A stretch of 8,801 nt of DNA from an uncultured bacterium (GTDB lineage Bacteria; Bacteroidota; Bacteroidia; Sphingobacteriales; Sphingobacteriaceae), in contig CAJBVG010000206.1 in the NCBI GenBank assembly GCA_903958995.1, positions 1 through 8,801 on the forward strand. Reading direction: 5' to 3'. Within the stretch, counting starts at the first letter, position 1. Every line of letters starts with the position of its first letter. The notes below the pieces were generated by a model, which saw nothing but the letters and a program-made list of their open reading frames with translations, did no database searches and was not told where the DNA came from. This document shows, piece by piece, positions 1-5,794 of the stretch. The position numbers were made by a program, and so were the translations under genes.

Positions 1-39
1 AATTGTTCAAATTGACTAATTGTTCATATTGTTCAAATT
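1..39. repeat. 9-bp-unit array, inverted copy of 1372-1410
   Basis: The units are AATTGTTCA (1-9), AATTGACT (10-17), AATTGTTCA (18-26) and TATTGTTCA (27-35). Its reverse complement matches 1372-1410 at 36 of 39 positions. It lies downstream of the minus-strand DUF4130 gene and may continue left of the window. Confidence 0.85.
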
Positions 40-44
40 AATAT

Positions 45-78
45 TGGCACATTAGCACATTGTCACATTAGCACATTA
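45..78. repeat. 8-bp tandem array TNGCACAT at the 3' end of the DUF4130 gene
   Basis: Four contiguous octads: TGGCACAT (45-52), TAGCACAT (53-60), TGTCACAT (61-68) and TAGCACAT (69-76). The next two bases (77-78) complete the stop codon of the minus-strand DUF4130 gene (76-78), so the array begins exactly at the stop. The same unit, in the same orientation to its gene, recurs at 7292-7325. Confidence 0.88.
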
Positions 79-747
79 TTGTAGTAAAAGTTCAATCAAC
101 TTCTGCAGTACCTTTTCTTCTTCTTGAAACATATTCTCCTCTGGATTTTTAGTCGGCAAGTCCAGCTGAATGTCCTTTATTTCTTGAAGATTATAGTACA
201 AGCCCTTATTTCTACGGATATCATAAACAATCCATTTTTGCTTCGCATATTTTTGAAGAAGATAGTCTTTTAGTAATGGCAATACATTGTAATTAGGTTC
301 AATGATGTTGTACTTAATATCATTTACTAGGGTTTGAAACCGTATCTTTTCCTTTACCACTTGCTTCTCTCGATGAAGCATTTTTACCACATCGTTTAAG
401 CGTTGTACTACGGGGTGACTAAGATTTTCTTCGATGTTTTTTTTAGAGTCGATTAAGTATTGTACATACCGAATAATGGTATGATCTTCACCACGGATCT
501 CTGATAAATACGCCAATTCGATACGCTCTAAACTGATGTTGCTCGACTTCCTCTTTATGCCCGACCATACCCGTTGCGCTTGCGCTTTATTCGACTTCAC
601 CTGAATGGTTTGAGCGAACAGCTCTCCTAGCGGTTCTCCTATCCTAGCCAAACGAAAAACAGGGATTTTTTGCTCATATAAAGTGAAAATACAACACATA
701 AGTCCCTCGAAACTACCATCATACACCAAAATCTTAAACATGCTCAT
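76..747 (-). CDS. DUF4130 / TIGR03915-type SAM-linked DNA metabolism protein
   Basis: This 223-residue protein matches the family called 'probable DNA metabolism protein', recognised by an N-terminal FKILVYDGSFEGLMCCIF segment (residues 3-20) and a C-terminal core with IEPNYNVLPLLKDY and KWIVYDIRRNKGLYYN. Family members are typically encoded next to a radical-SAM protein (TIGR03916), and in some bacteria the domain is fused to a uracil-DNA-glycosylase-like domain. A DNA repair or modification role is therefore inferred in the literature, but the reaction is unknown. No signal peptide or membrane segment is visible, so it should be cytoplasmic. Two starts are possible: ATG at 747 or, two codons later, ATG at 741. 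The second is closer to the usual family N-terminus. The gene is divergent from the HEAT-like gene. No radical-SAM partner lies in the window; it could lie left of position 1. The TAA stop (76-78) touches an 8-bp tandem array. Confidence 0.88.
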   Translation of the reverse strand: MSMFKILVYDGSFEGLMCCIFTLYEQKIPVFRLARIGEPLGELFAQTIQVKSNKAQAQRVWSGIKRKSSNISLERIELAYLSEIRGEDHTIIRYVQYLIDSKKNIEENLSHPVVQRLNDVVKMLHREKQVVKEKIRFQTLVNDIKYNIIEPNYNVLPLLKDYLLQKYAKQKWIVYDIRRNKGLYYNLQEIKDIQLDLPTKNPEENMFQEEEKVLQKLIELLLQ

Positions 748-774
748 TTTACTAATATTATATTCACTAATATA

Positions 775-787
775 CTAAAAGTTTTAG
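775..787. promoter_or_regulatory. Short perfect inverted repeat in the divergent gap, possible operator
   Basis: CTAAAA-G-TTTTAG is a perfect 6-bp inverted repeat with a single central base, in the gap between the divergent DUF4130 and HEAT-like genes. ACTAATAT also occurs twice, at 751-758 and 766-773. In AT-rich DNA this could be chance; no regulator is recognisable. Confidence 0.25.
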
Positions 788-801
788 CATTTTGTAAATA
801 G

Positions 802-829
802 ATTTAAGATTTTAGATATAAGATTTTAG
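802..829. repeat. Heptad array upstream of the HEAT-like gene
   Basis: Four contiguous 7-bp units: ATTTAAG (802-808), ATTTTAG (809-815), ATATAAG (816-822) and ATTTTAG (823-829). They sit 22 bases upstream of the promoter element at 851-858. They are degenerate relatives of the ATTTAGA units at 1422-1456 and have the same orientation to the downstream gene. Confidence 0.65.
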
Positions 830-850
830 ACAATTAACAACTGCAATTAT

Positions 851-858
851 TACCTTTG
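851..858 (+). promoter_or_regulatory. Bacteroidota -7 promoter element TACCTTTG
   Basis: A perfect match to TAnnTTTG. The known geometry (transcription starting a few bases after the G) puts +1 at about 863-866, on or next to the ATG at 865. No convincing -33 TTG is seen. Confidence 0.6.
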
Positions 859-864
859 AATACA

Positions 865-1395
865 ATGAAAATCACAAAACAACTCCAAAAAGAGTTCTCC
901 AAAATGAATTCGGTAAAGGTTTCCTTGATGGTTGGTACCGATGAAGATTTGTTTGCTGAGTTGATGGATTGTATGCTGAGTACAGACAAGGAACTTTCTC
1001 GTCGCGCGGCATGGGCCATGAGCTTTTGTTACCGTGAGCATCCTTTCCTATTCGATAAATATGTAGGTAAGTTCGTTGAGTTGATGAATAGCAAAATCTA
1101 TCATGATGCAGTACTTCGTACCATTACCCAATCATTAGAGAATATGGATATTCCAGAAGAATACGAGGGAATGGCTTACGAATATGGAATGGAAATTTTA
1201 TTAGACCCTCACGCTCCCATTGCTGTGAAAGCCTATTCCATACAAATACTTCAAAACATTGCCCGAAAATTCCCAGAACTGAAACAAGAACTCATACAAG
1301 TTGTTCAAGATAGAATGGAATTTGAAACTCCTGCCTTTCGATCGCGTGGGAAAAGAATGTTGAAAGAGTTTAATATGAACAATATGAACAATTAG
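865..1395 (+). CDS. HEAT-like helical-repeat protein of unknown function
   Basis: A 176-residue, probably all-helical cytoplasmic protein with the look of HEAT-like repeats. Segments such as AELMDCMLSTDKELSRRAAWAM, PIAVKAYSIQILQNIARKF and FRSRGKRMLKEF resemble successive helix pairs with conserved Arg/Ala positions. Similar short Bacteroidota proteins are sometimes labelled adenylosuccinate lyase, but no lyase signature is present, so I make no functional call. The ATG at 865 was chosen over the in-frame TTG at 856, because that TTG lies inside a perfect TAnnTTTG promoter element (851-858) only six bases upstream. The mRNA would then be leaderless or nearly so. The C-terminal tail MNNMNN and the TAG stop are encoded by a 9-bp tandem repeat (1372-1410), so the native C-terminus may have been altered. 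Confidence 0.8.
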   Translation: MKITKQLQKEFSKMNSVKVSLMVGTDEDLFAELMDCMLSTDKELSRRAAWAMSFCYREHPFLFDKYVGKFVELMNSKIYHDAVLRTITQSLENMDIPEEYEGMAYEYGMEILLDPHAPIAVKAYSIQILQNIARKFPELKQELIQVVQDRMEFETPAFRSRGKRMLKEFNMNNMNN

Positions 1396-1410
1396 TCAAT
1401 ATTAACAATT
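1372..1410. repeat. 9-bp-unit array overlapping the 3' end of the HEAT-like gene
   Basis: AATATGAAC occurs twice in tandem (1372-1380, 1381-1389), followed by AATTAGTCAAT and a degenerate unit. It is the inverted partner of 1-39 with three mismatches. Its first 24 bases are coding, giving MNNMNN and the TAG stop (1393-1395). Confidence 0.85.
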
Positions 1411-1421
1411 CAATATTTTCA

Positions 1422-1463
1422 ACTTAGAATTTAGAACTTAGAATTTAGAATTTAGAATTAAAT
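1422..1463. repeat. Heptad array ACTTAGA/ATTTAGA before the DCC gene
   Basis: Six contiguous heptads: ACTTAGA (1422-1428), ATTTAGA (1429-1435), ACTTAGA (1436-1442), ATTTAGA (1443-1449), ATTTAGA (1450-1456), then a degenerate ATTAAAT. The array ends six bases before the DCC start codon. The same family, in the same orientation to its downstream gene, occurs at 7256-7290. Confidence 0.88.
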
Positions 1464-1469
1464 TTTTCA

Positions 1470-1802
1470 ATGAGCACTATTATTTACGACGATAACTGTA
1501 ACCTCTGCAAAGCTTCTGTGAAGTTTTTAACCAAACATGATACGAAACATCGCTTGTCGTTTGTGCCGTTAAATTCTACAGAATCGCGTGCAGCGCTAAA
1601 GAATGTTGGAGTGAATTTCGTTCAGAAAAATACCGTCTATTTTATACATCAACAAAAAGCCTACGTAAAATCAACCGCAGTGCTCAAAGCATTGTCGCTA
1701 TTACGTTTCCCAGTAAATGTACTATCTGTTTTTATAGTAGTTCCTCGTTTTATTAGGGACTATTTTTATGGAATTGTCGCAAAAAACCGTACTAAATTCT
1801 AA
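1470..1802 (+). CDS. DCC-family (DUF393) thiol-disulfide oxidoreductase-like protein, C-terminally short
   Basis: The N-terminus IIYDDNCNLC (residues 4-13) carries the DxxCxxC motif (Cys10, Cys13) that defines the DCC/DUF393 family, whose members are predicted to have a thioredoxin-like thiol-disulfide function. The middle has the usual KSTAVLKAL segment and a hydrophobic stretch (about residues 78-92). The end YGIVAKNR matches the conserved family C-terminal motif. From memory, homologues continue past this point (NRYKWFG..., often 125-140 residues in total), whereas this one stops at NRTKF after 110. The last codons, AAA TTC TAA, are supplied by a 7-bp TAAATTC array starting at 1793. The protein therefore looks clipped or re-terminated by the array, though its catalytic N-terminus is intact. 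It follows the HEAT-like gene on the same strand after 74 bp of repeats. A weak promoter-like TAAATTTT (1459-1466) precedes it. Confidence 0.85.
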   Translation: MSTIIYDDNCNLCKASVKFLTKHDTKHRLSFVPLNSTESRAALKNVGVNFVQKNTVYFIHQQKAYVKSTAVLKALSLLRFPVNVLSVFIVVPRFIRDYFYGIVAKNRTKF

Positions 1803-1880
1803 ATGTTAAATGTTAAATTTTAAATTGAATTATTTAATTAACAAATTAATTTAGAATTTAACATTTAGAATTTAGAATTC
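1793..1880. repeat. Opposed heptad arrays in a convergent gap, probable bidirectional terminator
   Basis: The left arm is TAAATTC (1793-1799), TAAATGT (1800-1806), TAAATGT (1807-1813), TAAATTT (1814-1820). The right arm is TAATTTA (1847-1853), GAATTTA (1854-1860), ACATTTA (1861-1867), GAATTTA (1868-1874), then GAATTC. Positions 1793-1820 can pair with 1847-1874 at 25 of 28 positions around a 26-base loop. The arms contain the stop codons of both convergent genes (TAA 1800-1802; TTA 1872-1874). Placement and fold suggest a two-way terminator, although the stem is almost all A-T. Confidence 0.8.
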
Positions 1881-2369
1881 TGTTTTTAGTGTTTCCACTA
1901 TCTCAAAAACCGCCGGACAATACAAGGTATTCACCAAGGTCACATCAATAATGGTACGGAACTGTTTATCGCCTGTATGTGGATAACCTCTACATGCCTC
2001 CGGACGAGAAATATAAACACTGCATTTGTTATCGCCCTTTAAAAATGGGCATGGTGCGCCTTTATGAACAAAATCTCCTTCTTCATCCATTTCTAAATAA
2101 CGCTCCATAAAAACTTTAGGTTTTAGACCTAAATGTTTAGATAGTCTGCGAATATCTTCGGGTTCGAAGGTTGGACTAATGGTTTTACAACATCCTGCAC
2201 AGTCTAAGCAATCAATTTTTTGAAAGGCAGCATCGTGTGCTTTATCAACTATTTCTTGTAAATCTTTTCTACGTGTTTTTTTTAATATTGTAAAGAACTC
2301 TTCATTATCTGCATGTGCTTTCTTTGCCTTACGTGCAAAGGCTTTCAGGTCGATTTGGTTTACCGGCAT
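1872..2369 (-). CDS. YkgJ-type CxxCxxCC zinc/iron-chelating domain protein
   Basis: A 165-residue cytoplasmic protein with the cysteine cluster CLDCAGCC (Cys54, 57, 60, 61). It is followed by Cys107 (PCPFL), Cys116 (KCSVY), Cys126 (RPEACRGYP) and Cys151 (YCPAVF). This full eight-cysteine set is the signature of the YkgJ/UPF0153 family, thought to bind zinc or an iron-sulfur cluster; no reaction is established. The N-terminal 45 residues are charged and helical. The start ATG overlaps the TAA of the upstream peptidase gene by one base (TAATG at 2367-2371 read on the minus strand), so it is probably translationally coupled to it. The stop codon (1872-1874) sits in the right arm of a hairpin-forming heptad array, which supplies the terminal GAA TTC TAA. 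Confidence 0.88.
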   Translation of the reverse strand: MPVNQIDLKAFARKAKKAHADNEEFFTILKKTRRKDLQEIVDKAHDAAFQKIDCLDCAGCCKTISPTFEPEDIRRLSKHLGLKPKVFMERYLEMDEEGDFVHKGAPCPFLKGDNKCSVYISRPEACRGYPHTGDKQFRTIIDVTLVNTLYCPAVFEIVETLKTEF

Positions 2370-4540
2370 TATAAGTTTACTCCTAATTCTTTAATGATGT
2401 GTTCTGCATGATCTACTTTTTGTGCTACCCATAAAACGTAACGAATATCACAACCAATAGAGCGTGAATATAACTCATTCCAAGCAAAGTCGTTAATCGT
2501 TGCTTCATATGCTCTGTCAAAATTTACGCCGACTAAGTTTCCATTTTCATCTAATATCGGACTGCCAGAATTTCCTCCAGTGGTGTCCATGTCGTATAAA
2601 AATGCAATCGGAACATCTTTACCATCTTTCGTGGTAAACCTTCCGAAGTCCTTGTTTTTATAAAGTTCTCGCATGAAATTAGGCAAGTAATATTCACCAG
2701 AATTTTGTCCTTTTTCCATTAATCCGGTTAAGGTTGTAGTAGGCTTGTAATAGGTAGCATCAATAGGTGTATATCCTTTAACATGCCCGTAAGTTAAACG
2801 TAAAGTACTGTTTGCATCAGGTATAAAATTGGTCTTCTTAAATAAGATGCTTACATCTACATAATCAGCCAATAGTCTATTCAATTTACCATTACGTACT
2901 TTACGAATGGCATTCATTTTATCCACTTCAACACTTGCACTCGCAGCTAGTTCAAGCATAGGGTCTTTAAGTTTCATAAAATCCTTAAGTGACATATCTA
3001 AACTTGCATAAACCACACTCGGCATTATGAACATCGTCTTTGTAAATAATGTATTCACATACTTCTCTACTCCTGCTGAAAGGTCTTTTTGTTTCTCTAT
3101 ATTGAATTTTGGTATCACGTTGAAACGCTCTGCCTGCGGTAGTTGTAGCCCATCCATGATAGCACGTTTTAATAATCTTTTCTCGGTTTCAATAACATAC
3201 GTATCGTATTGCGATTCGATTGCTTTTTTAATTCCAGCTTTAGAATCGGCAAAGATTTTTTCTTGTTCTTCAGGTTTTGCAGCAGCAATTTTTTTGCGTA
3301 ACCCATTCATAATATTGGCTGAACTTAAGGCATTTGAACTTGGAATAAATTGATCAAGTACTAAGAATTTTTTGGCATCCGAAAATACTTCATCATACAC
3401 CATATCGATATTTTTTAACATCGCTCCATACTTTTTATTTAAGGTCGCATCATCTAAAATAAATTGCTGTAGGTCTTTTTCTTGATTGTATTTTTGTTGC
3501 ACTAACTCAATATTTCTTAGGCCTTTAATTTTGCCTTTGTAGTTCTTTAATACATTGGCTTTACGTTTAATACGTGATGCTTGTTTAAGCTCAAGCTCTT
3601 TGTTTACAGAGGTTTCCTCCATTTGCTTATTTTGCCATTCGTATAAACTCGACATGTATGGCAATTGGAATTTTTCTTGGTATTCGATATACTTTGCTGG
3701 GTAATTTCTAAATGTTCTACCTGGATATCCTAAGATAAATACGAAGTCGCCTTCGTTAGCACCGTTCGGATTTACCTGTAAGAATTTCTTCGGTTCGTAA
3801 GGAACGTTGTCTTTTGAATACCCTGCAGATGAACCATCTTTAGCAACATAAGCACGCATAAAAGAGAAATCTCCAGTATGACGAGGCCATACCCAGTTAT
3901 CACCTTCCCCACCAAACTCTCCTATTGCTCGCATTGGAACATATACTAAACGTACATCTTTAATAGTTTTATAGCGGAACAAAACATAGGTTCTGCCAAT
4001 AAACATTTCCGATATTTCTGCTTTGATTGTTTTGTCTTTAGCTTCTTCAATCTTAATGATTTCAGCAATCTTCGCGTTAATCATATTGATTCTGTCTGTA
4101 GGATCCATCACATCTTTTACCGCATCTAAAATCCGAACTGATACATCTTCATAAGAGTCTGTGATTTTGCAAGTGAGGTTTTTTGCAGGAATTTCTTCAG
4201 CATAATTTTTCGCTACGAAACCATTAGTTAAGTAATCCTTTTCCGGAGTACTCGCTAATTGAACTGCTTCAAATGCACAATGGTGATTCGTGATAATTAA
4301 TCCAGATTTTGATACAAATGATCCAGTACATCCTCCAACATTTACTAAAGCATCAACTAAGCTTAAGCCATTTGGGTTATATACTTCCGATTGGTTAATT
4401 TTTAAACCCGCTTTCTTTAAATCTAATTTTGATATTTCACTTAATGGAAACATCCCTTCTTCGGGTGCAGGACTAGTAAATTGCATGCTTGATAGTCCGA
4501 GTGACAATACGAGCAATGTGAAAAATTTGTTCAATTTCAT
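2369..4540 (-). CDS. dpp11: S46 family serine peptidase, dipeptidyl-peptidase 11 type (Asp/Glu-specific)
   Basis: A 723-residue secreted or periplasmic exopeptidase that releases dipeptides from peptide N-termini. The start is ATG 4540: it begins a good signal peptide (MKLNKFFTLLVLSLGLSS). The longer in-frame start at 4606 would add 22 residues read through the promoter region. The chymotrypsin-like triad is visible as His87 (TNHHC), Asp224 (HTGDFSFMRAY) and Ser658 (GGNSGSP). A long helical insert of the S46 type lies between, and the total length fits the family (about 700-730). The residue that sets P1 preference is 18 after the serine. Here it is Arg676 (GVNFDRAYE), matching Arg673 of Porphyromonas gingivalis DPP11 and not the Gly of DPP7, so acidic P1 residues are predicted. 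It is first in an operon with the YkgJ-like gene and is preceded by TATTTTTG on the minus strand (4571-4564). Confidence 0.93.
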   Translation of the reverse strand: MKLNKFFTLLVLSLGLSSMQFTSPAPEEGMFPLSEISKLDLKKAGLKINQSEVYNPNGLSLVDALVNVGGCTGSFVSKSGLIITNHHCAFEAVQLASTPEKDYLTNGFVAKNYAEEIPAKNLTCKITDSYEDVSVRILDAVKDVMDPTDRINMINAKIAEIIKIEEAKDKTIKAEISEMFIGRTYVLFRYKTIKDVRLVYVPMRAIGEFGGEGDNWVWPRHTGDFSFMRAYVAKDGSSAGYSKDNVPYEPKKFLQVNPNGANEGDFVFILGYPGRTFRNYPAKYIEYQEKFQLPYMSSLYEWQNKQMEETSVNKELELKQASRIKRKANVLKNYKGKIKGLRNIELVQQKYNQEKDLQQFILDDATLNKKYGAMLKNIDMVYDEVFSDAKKFLVLDQFIPSSNALSSANIMNGLRKKIAAAKPEEQEKIFADSKAGIKKAIESQYDTYVIETEKRLLKRAIMDGLQLPQAERFNVIPKFNIEKQKDLSAGVEKYVNTLFTKTMFIMPSVVYASLDMSLKDFMKLKDPMLELAASASVEVDKMNAIRKVRNGKLNRLLADYVDVSILFKKTNFIPDANSTLRLTYGHVKGYTPIDATYYKPTTTLTGLMEKGQNSGEYYLPNFMRELYKNKDFGRFTTKDGKDVPIAFLYDMDTTGGNSGSPILDENGNLVGVNFDRAYEATINDFAWNELYSRSIGCDIRYVLWVAQKVDHAEHIIKELGVNL

Positions 4541-4563
4541 ATGGATATAGATTGAATGATTAC

Positions 4564-4571
4564 CAAAAATA
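4564..4571 (-). promoter_or_regulatory. Bacteroidota -7 element TATTTTTG for the peptidase operon
   Basis: Read on the minus strand this matches TAnnTTTG, 23 bases before the ATG at 4540. That leaves a leader of roughly 18 nt. It supports the 4540 start, since the in-frame 4606 start lies upstream of the promoter. Confidence 0.5.
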
Positions 4572-4611
4572 AATTTTATCTTCAGATAAACCGAATCATT
4601 TATCATTATGT

Positions 4612-4619
4612 TAGCTTTG
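4612..4619 (+). promoter_or_regulatory. Bacteroidota -7 element TAGCTTTG for the fRMsr operon
   Basis: A perfect TAnnTTTG match ending four bases before the ATG at 4624, so +1 would fall on or beside the start codon. No clear -33 element is visible. It forms a divergent promoter region with the element at 4564-4571. Confidence 0.6.
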
Positions 4620-4623
4620 TAGT

Positions 4624-5097
4624 ATGTCAGAAGAATTACAAATCGATAAAAACAGTAGTCGCGAAGAGAAATATAAAAGCTTAGTGCCTCAAATTCAGGC
4701 CCTCCTTACAGGAGAGTCGGATATGATTGCAAATATGGCTAATATTTCTGCAGCACTTAAAGAAGTATTTTCTTTTTGGTGGGTTGGGTTTTATCTGGTT
4801 AAAAACAACGAATTAGTTCTAGGTCCCTTCCAAGGACCGGTTGCTTGTACCCGTATTGCATTAGGGAAAGGGGTTTGTGGTACTTCTTGGAAAGAAGCTA
4901 AAACCATTATCGTTGCCGATGTTGATCAGTTTCCAGGTCATATTGCTTGTAGTTCTGCTTCACGCTCGGAAATTGTTGTTCCTGTTTTAAAGGATGGAAA
5001 AGTAATCGCTGTATTGGATGTAGATTCGGAACATTATGATCATTTTGATAAAACGGATGATCAATATTTAACGATCATCACTAAATTACTAAGCTAA
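4624..5097 (+). CDS. msrC: Free methionine-(R)-sulfoxide reductase (GAF domain)
   Basis: A 157-residue single-GAF-domain enzyme that reduces free L-methionine-R-sulfoxide to methionine in the cytoplasm, an oxidative-damage repair function. The three family cysteines are present with E. coli spacing: Cys75 (GPVACT), Cys85 (GVCGTS) and Cys109 (HIACSS), equivalent to 84, 94 and 118. The substrate-pocket acids also match: Glu116 (SEIV), Asp132 and Asp134 (LDVDSE). FSFWWVGFYL near residues 49-58 is the usual GAF opening. The ATG lies four bases after a perfect TAnnTTTG element (4612-4619), so the transcript may be leaderless. The TAA stop overlaps the next ATG by one base. It is the first gene of a probable three-gene operon and diverges from the peptidase operon. 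Confidence 0.94.
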   Translation: MSEELQIDKNSSREEKYKSLVPQIQALLTGESDMIANMANISAALKEVFSFWWVGFYLVKNNELVLGPFQGPVACTRIALGKGVCGTSWKEAKTIIVADVDQFPGHIACSSASRSEIVVPVLKDGKVIAVLDVDSEHYDHFDKTDDQYLTIITKLLS

Positions 5098-5759
5098 TGA
5101 ATGCTGAAAAGCCTATTGTTTATTATATCTCTGGATTAAGTGCTGATCATCGTATTTATCAATTTCTTATGATTGATGGGTATGAAAGTAAAGCGATTGA
5201 ATGGGCGAAACATGAGGAATACGATACGATGGCGAGTTATGCTTCGAAATTGATTCAACAGATTGATACCACAAAACCTGTTGTTCTTATCGGTACTTCC
5301 TTAGGTGGAATGATGTCTATAGAAATAGCAAAGCAAATAAAAGTTGAGCATACATTTTTAATATCATCTATAAAAACACGTTTCGAACAACCCGCTTATT
5401 TTAAGTTTTTCCGAAGTTTCCCGATGTACGAATGGTTGCCTAACTCTGTGATGGGTAACCCCGATTTTTTCATGAGGTTCCTCTTCCCTGCTGGTATGAA
5501 AAAAGAATGGAAAGAACTGTTTGCAGATATGTTCAACAAATGGAGCCCTGCATTTTTACGTTGGGCAATGAAAGCCGCCTTAAATTGGACTAACGAAACT
5601 AAAATTGAAAATTATACTCATTTCCATGGCGACAATGATTTAGTGTTTCCCCATAAACACATTCAAAATTTCCAATTAATACAGGGTGGAACACATATTA
5701 TGGTGATCACCAAAGCCAGGGAAATAAAAAAATTAATTGAAGATACAATGAATAAATAA
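5097..5759 (+). CDS. Alpha/beta hydrolase, substrate unknown
   Basis: A 220-residue alpha/beta hydrolase fold protein. The nucleophile elbow is GTSLGG with Ser68. The probable acid is Asp181 (or Asp179) in HGDNDLVFP, and the catalytic His200 lies in QGGTHIMV. The early strand and oxyanion turn are in PIVYYISGLSADHRIY. A lid of aromatic-rich helices spans about residues 95-165. No signal peptide is seen, so it should be cytoplasmic. Nothing in the sequence identifies the substrate; esterase, acyl-transferase or peptidase activities all remain possible. It overlaps the fRMsr stop codon (TAATG, 5095-5099), indicating translational coupling, and is followed after 35 bp by the cytochrome gene. Confidence 0.88.
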   Translation: MNAEKPIVYYISGLSADHRIYQFLMIDGYESKAIEWAKHEEYDTMASYASKLIQQIDTTKPVVLIGTSLGGMMSIEIAKQIKVEHTFLISSIKTRFEQPAYFKFFRSFPMYEWLPNSVMGNPDFFMRFLFPAGMKKEWKELFADMFNKWSPAFLRWAMKAALNWTNETKIENYTHFHGDNDLVFPHKHIQNFQLIQGGTHIMVITKAREIKKLIEDTMNK

Positions 5760-5765
5760 TTCTTG

Positions 5766-5773
5766 TAACTTTA
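5766..5773 (+). promoter_or_regulatory. Weak -7-like TAACTTTA before the cytochrome gene
   Basis: Seven of eight positions match TAnnTTTG, in the 35-bp gap before the cytochrome start. It may be an internal promoter or chance. The overlapping 11-mer TTCTTGTAACT (5760-5770) recurs at 6754-6764, after the next gene. Confidence 0.25.
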
Positions 5774-5794
5774 ATTAAACCTTACACCCTCAAC

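Noticed and set aside
45..78. CRISPR array
   Set aside because: The units are 7-9 bp and contiguous with no spacers, and no cas gene is present.
856..864. TTG start codon for the HEAT-like gene
   Set aside because: The TTG is the end of a perfect TAnnTTTG promoter element; an ATG follows nine bases later in frame.
834..1041. Two minus-strand ORFs antisense to the HEAT-like gene
   Set aside because: Low-complexity translations with no recognisable domain, overlapping a coding gene and its promoter: frame shadows.
865..1395. Adenylosuccinate lyase
   Set aside because: Similar short proteins sometimes carry that name, but at 176 residues there is no lyase signature or catalytic residue set.
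1..1410. Insertion sequence with 39-bp terminal inverted repeats
   Set aside because: No transposase lies between the repeats, no target duplication can be judged at the window edge, and the repeats belong to the 3'-end array family.
3027..4550. Plus-strand ORFs inside the peptidase gene (3027-3353, 4290-4550)
   Set aside because: Antisense shadows of a well-supported S46 gene; no motifs.
4541..4606. 22-residue N-terminal extension of the S46 peptidase (start at 4606)
   Set aside because: It would place a non-signal segment before a clear signal peptide and would start upstream of the likely -7 element at 4571-4564.
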